From a virus, in IMG/VR virus record IMGVR_UViG_3300009182_000047, positions 1-64,000 of that record: 64,000 nt of DNA; one strand, 5' to 3'. A model generated the notes under the pieces. That model worked only from the letters and a program-made list of their open reading frames with translations. It did not search any database and had not been told where the DNA came from. Shown here in pieces: positions 60,037 to 64,000 of this stretch (positions are counted from its first letter, which is position 1; every line of letters starts with the position of its first letter). Both the position numbers and the translations under genes were made by a program.

Positions 60037-63000
60037 ATGGCAACTACTTACTTTTCTAATACACCGCCTGGTGCAGCATCATCAACAACGAATATTACTG
60101 TTGAAAACATTCCTAACGATTATTTTTTAAACGCTAAAGCAAAAATAAATCTCAAGTCCGGTGCTGATACTAGTATCACAGCCGGCGGAAAAGCAGAAAT
60201 TGACGCAAACAGTGATGTAAAAATAATTTCTGAAGGCGGTATTGTTGCAATTGAATCGAGTGCCGACAAAATAACTATAAAAGCAGCAACTGATGTTACA
60301 GTTACTGCTAGAGGCAAGGCTATTGTAGATGCTCCCGAAACTGATATTTTACATGATTCTGTATTAGGATCCGATGTTGGGACTGATACAACTGAATTTA
60401 AATCAAAAATTAAAAGTAATATTCTGCCTAAAGGAACTAATTATAACATAGGCGATGCTAGTAATATTTGGAAAAAATCTTTTTTTGATGAGGGAGAATA
60501 TTTTAGCGAAAATAACGTAGGCAATCAATACTTAGAATACGGCGTTAATGGCCGACCTTATAACCCAGCTGACATATATGATACTGCTGAACACAGAAAA
60601 ACTGGTGCAGTATACGTACACGGTGGTGTAGGTATTGAGAAAGATTTAAACGTTGGTGGTAGAATTTATGGTCGTATTGAAATTGCCAACACATCTTTCC
60701 AAATTGTTGTTACCGCAACAAATGCGGACATTGTATTTCATCCGTTATTTGCAAGAAGTACCGGCGAACAATTTTTATTTGTAGATATCCAAGGTATTGA
60801 CCAAGGAGGCTCAGCAGGACTGACATACAATCCCTATACTGGTAAGTTGGGAACAGAATTATTAAAAGTTGTATCCACTTCTGCTGCAAATTCAACCGAT
60901 GGTGCTGTAAGAGTTGAGGGTGGTATTAGTGTTGGTAAGAACATTGTTACTAAAGAAATTACACCCCCTGATGATGCAGATGTTGCAACAGAAATTTACT
61001 CGGTTGGTGTTAATTCTAGCCAATGGGCAGACGCATACGTACATAATTTATATACTAGGGTAATTGGTTCTACTACTGGTACAATTGAAATGCGTCCAGA
61101 TGCTGGCGTTGTTGACATGTTTAGCGATATTAGAGTAAGAGGACAGAATCCAATCGGTACTGCTCCTGTTGTTACAAACATCTTATATGTCACTATGGAC
61201 GGCGCCGATACTAATGATGGTCGCGCAATGGATCCAAGCCGGGCTTGTCGTACAATTGGGGCAGCATTGAAGAGTCCTTATTATCAGTCTGGCACACAAA
61301 TACGTGTTGCACCGGGACATTACTTAGAAGACAATCCTCTACAATTGAAACCATATACAAGTATTATGGGTTCGGACTTAAGGACATGTAGTATTGAACC
61401 AATTAATAAAACACAAGATTTATTCCATGTTAATAGCGGATGCTATCTTGCATTCATGCAATTCTTGAACGGACGTAGTGGATTGTTAGAAGGCCCATAT
61501 GATCCTCAATATAATCGAGGAGCATATTGCACATCATTTCCTCCTCTAGAAGGTGATGCACGTATTGATCTGTTCCATTCGCCATACATTCAAAACTGTA
61601 CTAATCAAAATGGTCCATGGTTAACAGATGGTACTATGTTTGTTCCAAATCAAACTGTGCAAATTCCTAGAGTTGTTGGCACAGGTACATGGATCGCTAA
61701 CACAACTACTTTGGTTATTCATGCAACTACTGGCACAATTGCTCAAGGCGATTATATTAATGCTGGACAACAAAATCCAGGATTTTTTGAAGCCCGCACA
61801 TTGATGCTAGCCAATAAACCTTTCTTGCAAGAACAAGTTGTTGCTTATGTTGATGTTACATTTAACACGAGCTCTTTTAGTTATAATGTAACAAAATGTC
61901 GTCGAGATATTGGGTTAATTTTAGACAGCATTTCTACCGACATGCTATACAACGATACTAGTGATAGCACATTTGCTGGCTTACAATATTGGAATCAAAC
62001 TAGTTCTGCTATTGCAGGAGAACAAACTACTACTACAAATGCAATTAATTATCTAAAAGGGTTAGCTGCAACTGTTGCATTAAACGCAGGTAGTTCATCT
62101 GCACAAACAAGAGTAAACACGCTGTTTACAGTTATTACTGATATTATAACCAATGGTACTGTTGGAGTAAGTGATTCGATTATTGCAAACGGATTACCTA
62201 GTACTGATCCTCAGTACACTAATGCATATACTGCTTTATTGGCAAATAAAGAAACATTTAAGACACAAGTTCTATCATGGATTGGGTCTAACTATCCAAC
62301 ATTTGTTTATAATACATCTACATGTGCAAGAGACGTTGGATACATTATCGATAGCGTAGCATTTGATGTTCTGCACTCCGGCAATAGACAGAGTATTAAA
62401 TCTGGAGTTTATTATTACAATTACAGTACAACTAGTACAACAATTGCAAATCAAATTCCACAGACTACATTAGCATATAATTTTATTAAATCAATTATTA
62501 CTAATATTGTAACTGGTATTCCGTTACCTACAGTATACCAAACAGCTACTACTCAAGTTATTATTGGCCAGCCTATAGCCAGTAGTTACGAAGCAATTTC
62601 TTTACAAAATAAAATTGATATTATAACTGATATTATTAGGCATGGTCCTAGTGTTGCAGTTAATCAAACACCCGAGTATGTTACTCTTTCGATCAATGAA
62701 GAAAAAGTAAACGCATTTAATATGTTGTTAACTAATAAAGATTTTATTAAAGCAGAAGTAATAGCTTACTTAAATAAAAACGCAAACACATTTAATTATA
62801 GTAAAGAACTTTGCTATAGAGACACTGGAATATTAATTGAAAACGTTGCATATGATGCTGCTTTTGGTGGTAATGAAAAATCCATCCAAAGTGGTTTAGC
62901 ATATTACGACGGAGTTATTAGTAGGATATCTGGACAAGAAACCCAAACTTCTGCTGCCATTGACTATCTAAGTAAAATGGTCCAGTCCATCATTGTTAAT

Positions 63001-64000
63001 AACACATGGACTAATATTTTAACGGTGCCGGCAGTTATTGCACCTTATGGCACACATAACCAAGTTAGAAACACTGTGATGACACGGGGTGCTGTTGCCT
63101 CAAGCGCAATAGATCAGTGTTTCAACACAATTACCGTTATCATTAATAACGGTCCAACAGCAGCACCTGCTATGTATAAGTCAGGCTGCCCCGATGCGGC
63201 ATTTGTCAGTGCTGAAATTTTAATGCAGGCAAATCGTAGATTTATTCAAGAAGATACAATCAACTGGATCAACAACACTGTTAAGGCATTCCCTTACAGC
63301 AGAATAAAGTGCAAGAGAGATATTAATATTATTGTTGATTCTATAGCTTACGACTTATTGTATCCTACTGCTAAGAGAAGTCAAAGTACTTTCTCAGCAT
63401 TACAATATTGGTCTCAAGGAAATTACACAGGCATTATTGAAGCTCAACTTGGCCCAACAATTGATGCAATTAAATATCTAAAAGAATTATCAGTTAAAGT
63501 TGTACAAAATATTAAACCTACTGACGACCTAGTTAATAGATATCAGTTTGTTGTTTCTCAAAATACGTCATTAGAATCTGCTAGCTCAGTAGAGGCCGCA
63601 TTAATTGCTGCAAATTTTGATATTATACTTTCCATTGTTAAAGGAAATAGCAAAGGATGGACTGACAAAATAGTTCCTAACGGACCAGAAACTAATTTAT
63701 TAGGTATTAAAAATGCTTTTAATTTATTAGAAGCTAACAAAGCATATATGGCAGCTGAAGTAATTGCATATATCACAGCAGTTCATCCTAATTTTACCGC
63801 ATATAGTACATCTACCTGTGCTCGTGATGTTGGGTTAATTACTGATTCGATTGCATTTGATTTAAAACATGGCGGTAATAGACAAGCAATTCAAGCAGGC
63901 CTAAGTTATTATTCAGTGTCTGGCTCTACAAATACTATACACGGTCAGGAAACACAAACAATTGTTGCCTTTAATAGGATTAAAGATATTGTTGATGGAA
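60037..64000 (+). CDS. Very large fibre/tailspike-like structural protein (3' end outside window)
   Basis: Frame open from the ATG at 60037 (GAGGA upstream) to the window end: at least 1321 residues and no stop. The first 300 residues are repetitive beta (short strands with SGADTSITAGGKAEI), then VYVHGGVGIEKDLNVGGRIY and VNSSQWADAYVHNLYTRVIG. Residues about 385-520 look like a pectate-lyase-type beta-helix (PSRACRTIGAALKSPYYQSG, RVAPGHYLEDNPLQLKPYTS). After about residue 620 come five modules starting C-x-R-D and a helical DSI-(A/S)-x-D pattern. Likely a long side fibre or spike. No enzyme motif can be confirmed. Confidence 0.75.
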   Translation, partial: MATTYFSNTPPGAASSTTNITVENIPNDYFLNAKAKINLKSGADTSITAGGKAEIDANSDVKIISEGGIVAIESSADKITIKAATDVTVTARGKAIVDAPETDILHDSVLGSDVGTDTTEFKSKIKSNILPKGTNYNIGDASNIWKKSFFDEGEYFSENNVGNQYLEYGVNGRPYNPADIYDTAEHRKTGAVYVHGGVGIEKDLNVGGRIYGRIEIANTSFQIVVTATNADIVFHPLFARSTGEQFLFVDIQGIDQGGSAGLTYNPYTGKLGTELLKVVSTSAANSTDGAVRVEGGISVGKNIVTKEITPPDDADVATEIYSVGVNSSQWADAYVHNLYTRVIGSTTGTIEMRPDAGVVDMFSDIRVRGQNPIGTAPVVTNILYVTMDGADTNDGRAMDPSRACRTIGAALKSPYYQSGTQIRVAPGHYLEDNPLQLKPYTSIMGSDLRTCSIEPINKTQDLFHVNSGCYLAFMQFLNGRSGLLEGPYDPQYNRGAYCTSFPPLEGDARIDLFHSPYIQNCTNQNGPWLTDGTMFVPNQTVQIPRVVGTGTWIANTTTLVIHATTGTIAQGDYINAGQQNPGFFEARTLMLANKPFLQEQVVAYVDVTFNTSSFSYNVTKCRRDIGLILDSISTDMLYNDTSDSTFAGLQYWNQTSSAIAGEQTTTTNAINYLKGLAATVALNAGSSSAQTRVNTLFTVITDIITNGTVGVSDSIIANGLPSTDPQYTNAYTALLANKETFKTQVLSWIGSNYPTFVYNTSTCARDVGYIIDSVAFDVLHSGNRQSIKSGVYYYNYSTTSTTIANQIPQTTLAYNFIKSIITNIVTGIPLPTVYQTATTQVIIGQPIASSYEAISLQNKIDIITDIIRHGPSVAVNQTPEYVTLSINEEKVNAFNMLLTNKDFIKAEVIAYLNKNANTFNYSKELCYRDTGILIENVAYDAAFGGNEKSIQSGLAYYDGVISRISGQETQTSAAIDYLSKMVQSIIVNNTWTNILTVPAVIAPYGTHNQVRNTVMTRGAVASSAIDQCFNTITVIINNGPTAAPAMYKSGCPDAAFVSAEILMQANRRFIQEDTINWINNTVKAFPYSRIKCKRDINIIVDSIAYDLLYPTAKRSQSTFSALQYWSQGNYTGIIEAQLGPTIDAIKYLKELSVKVVQNIKPTDDLVNRYQFVVSQNTSLESASSVEAALIAANFDIILSIVKGNSKGWTDKIVPNGPETNLLGIKNAFNLLEANKAYMAAEVIAYITAVHPNFTAYSTSTCARDVGLITDSIAFDLKHGGNRQAIQAGLSYYSVSGSTNTIHGQETQTIVAFNRIKDIVDG
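61897..64000 (+). repeat. Five repeats of a C-x-R-D helical module within the large fibre gene
   Basis: Conserved starts at 61897, 62323, 62812, 63310 and 63817, spaced 426, 489, 498 and 507 bases, all multiples of three. Shared text includes CARDVGYIIDSVAFD, CYRDTGILIENVAYD, CKRDINIIVDSIAYD and CARDVGLITDSIAFD, followed in several copies by a GN-type loop, YY or YW, and later TAIDYL-like helices. Confidence 0.8.

Noticed and set aside
1-64000. CRISPR array, integrase, attachment site or insertion sequence
   Set aside because: No regularly spaced direct repeats outside genes, no recombinase or transposase motifs, and no flanking duplications were seen; the genome looks strictly lytic in this window.

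Overview
The window is a 64 kb piece of a T4-like myovirus genome (tailed phage with a contractile tail), AT-rich and almost fully coding. The T4 core is plain: gp55 late sigma factor, gp47/gp46 recombination nuclease, gp53, gp5, gp25 and gp6 baseplate proteins, a gp26-like hub protein, a tape measure, gp20 portal, gp21 protease, gp22 scaffold and gp23 major capsid protein. The small conserved genes and long tail-fibre genes resemble those of aquatic T4-like phages (cyanophage and pelagiphage relatives). No photosynthesis gene is present, so a heterotrophic bacterial host is as likely as any. Good sigma70-type promoters (TTGACA/TATAAT) point to a host with an ordinary housekeeping sigma factor. 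No integrase, tRNA, CRISPR array or insertion sequence was seen.

Layout: 1-10.6 kb, mostly rightward, is an early/middle metabolic block: glycosyltransferase end, cupin, MazG-like protein, a leftward radical SAM enzyme, a QueE-like radical SAM enzyme, a 5'-3' exonuclease, several small unknowns, a MoxR ATPase plus metallopeptidase-VWA pair, and thymidylate synthase. 10.6-43.0 kb is one leftward tail/baseplate block: three paralogous fibre proteins, a small structural protein, a subtilisin-like protease, a collagen-like fibre protein, one 4657-residue tail protein, gp6, gp25, gp5 with a GH19-like C-terminus, a hub candidate, gp53 and a tail-junction candidate. 43.0-47.8 kb is rightward: gp55, gp47, gp46, two small basic proteins and a GIY-YIG protein. 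47.8-48.3 kb is non-coding and looks structured. 48.3-50.0 kb has a small rightward gene facing the leftward gp26 pair. 50.0-64.0 kb is the rightward tape measure and head block, ending in a very large fibre-like gene that runs off the window.

Regulation looks T4-like. Early genes (QueE, MoxR, VWA, gp55) carry sigma70-type promoters. Structural genes are preceded by ATAAATA boxes like the T4 late promoter (TATAAATA), which gp55 would recognise, including a divergent pair near 50.0 kb. The parts least explained by the T4 plan are the MoxR/VWA-metallopeptidase pair, the two adjacent radical SAM enzymes, a QueE cysteine motif split by an insertion, a gp55 with a large insertion, the non-coding stretch at 47.8 kb, and the giant tail protein with an apparent seven-bladed FG-GAP propeller.
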